From an uncultured Lachnospiraceae bacterium (GTDB lineage: Bacteria > Bacillota > Clostridia > Lachnospirales > Lachnospiraceae): 7,287 nt of DNA. Where the stretch lies: NCBI GenBank assembly GCA_948468325.1, contig CAOKHR010000118.1, positions 1 through 7,287 of the forward strand, in the 5' to 3' direction. The notes below the pieces were generated by a model. That model was not told the DNA's origin, made no database searches, and was given only the letters and a program-made list of their open reading frames with translations. The translations under genes and the position numbers were made by a program. This document shows positions 7,163-7,287 of this stretch, in pieces (the first letter of the stretch is position 1; every line of letters begins with the position of its first letter).

Positions 7163-7197
7163 AACCGCCCAGGCAAAGAAAGTATGCCTGGGCGGTT
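7163..7197 (+). terminator. Hairpin terminator after the GH2 gene
   Basis: AACCGCCCAGGCA (7163-7175) pairs perfectly with TGCCTGGGCGGTT (7185-7197), a 13-bp GC-rich stem with a 9-base loop, 31 bases after the GH2 stop. A TTTTT run follows at 7203-7207, but 5 bases (GTAAA) separate it from the stem, which is not ideal for intrinsic termination. It may also stabilise the 3' end of the mRNA. The reverse strand has no T-run after the stem, so it is oriented for the GH2 gene. Confidence 0.7.
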
Positions 7198-7273
7198 GTA
7201 AATTTTTCAGCCAAAGCGTATGTTGACGACCTGCATTTGTAACAGCCAGTTTTTGGGTAGGCTTCATGTTGCT

Positions 7274-7278
7274 GGAGG
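7274..7278 (+). promoter_or_regulatory. Possible ribosome binding site at the right edge
   Basis: GGAGG sits 9 bases before the end of the window, in a context (GCTGGAGGATTGTTTTT) much like the GH2 leader (CAGGAGGATATTTT). A start codon just past the edge would be properly spaced. The start itself is not visible and no promoter is recognised in 7208-7273, so this is tentative. Confidence 0.3.
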
Positions 7279-7287
7279 ATTGTTTTT

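Noticed and set aside
6807..7214. 135-codon minus-strand open frame rich in Phe and hydrophobic residues, resembling a membrane protein
   Set aside because: The Phe-rich composition is simply the complement of the lysine (AAA/AAG) codons in the LRR tail, and the frame runs across the terminator hairpin.
1..7287. CRISPR array, tRNA or rRNA gene, insertion sequence, phage attachment site
   Set aside because: Reading both strands I saw no regularly spaced direct repeats, cloverleaf, rRNA-like stretch or transposase motifs.

Overview
The window looks like a chromosomal segment from a gut-type Clostridia, most likely Lachnospiraceae. The reasons are an argJ-argB-argD gene order, strong AGGAGG-type ribosome binding sites, moderate GC by eye (not computed), and a very large secreted glycosidase whose accessory modules (GH2 C-terminal domains, Ig-like Big_4-type domains, an F5/8 type C-like module, a FIVAR-like helical segment and a lysine-rich LRR_5/BspA-like tail) are typical of that family. 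The assignment rests on recognition only; no search was run.

All genes lie on the + strand. Positions 1-117 hold the last 38 codons of argJ (ornithine acetyltransferase). After a 22-base gap comes argB (140-1039, N-acetylglutamate kinase), which overlaps argD (1032-2237, N-acetylornithine aminotransferase) by 8 bases. These three form the end of an arginine biosynthesis operon, closed by a hairpin terminator at 2245-2276. ArgJ recycles the acetyl group between N-acetylornithine and glutamate, ArgB phosphorylates N-acetylglutamate, and ArgD makes N-acetylornithine. ArgC, the reductase between ArgB and ArgD, is not in view and may lie upstream. ArgB carries the N-terminal helix and C-terminal motif of the arginine-inhibited form, as expected for the cyclic, ArgJ-dependent pathway.

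A 163-base intergenic region separates the operon from the next gene. It holds the terminator, candidate sigma-A-type promoter elements (about 2286-2325) and a strong ribosome binding site. The gene at 2401-7131 encodes a 1576-residue exported GH2 enzyme, best guess beta-galactosidase, with both catalytic glutamates present. It ends in a leucine-rich-repeat tail with 29 lysines and no acidic residue in its last 119 residues, and it has no LPXTG sorting signal. It appears to be its own transcription unit, unrelated to arginine synthesis. A GC-rich 13-bp hairpin at 7163-7197 follows it, and the window ends on a possible ribosome binding site for a gene beyond the edge.

Nothing here is clearly a new biological system. 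The most interesting object is the GH2 multidomain protein and how it stays at the cell surface.
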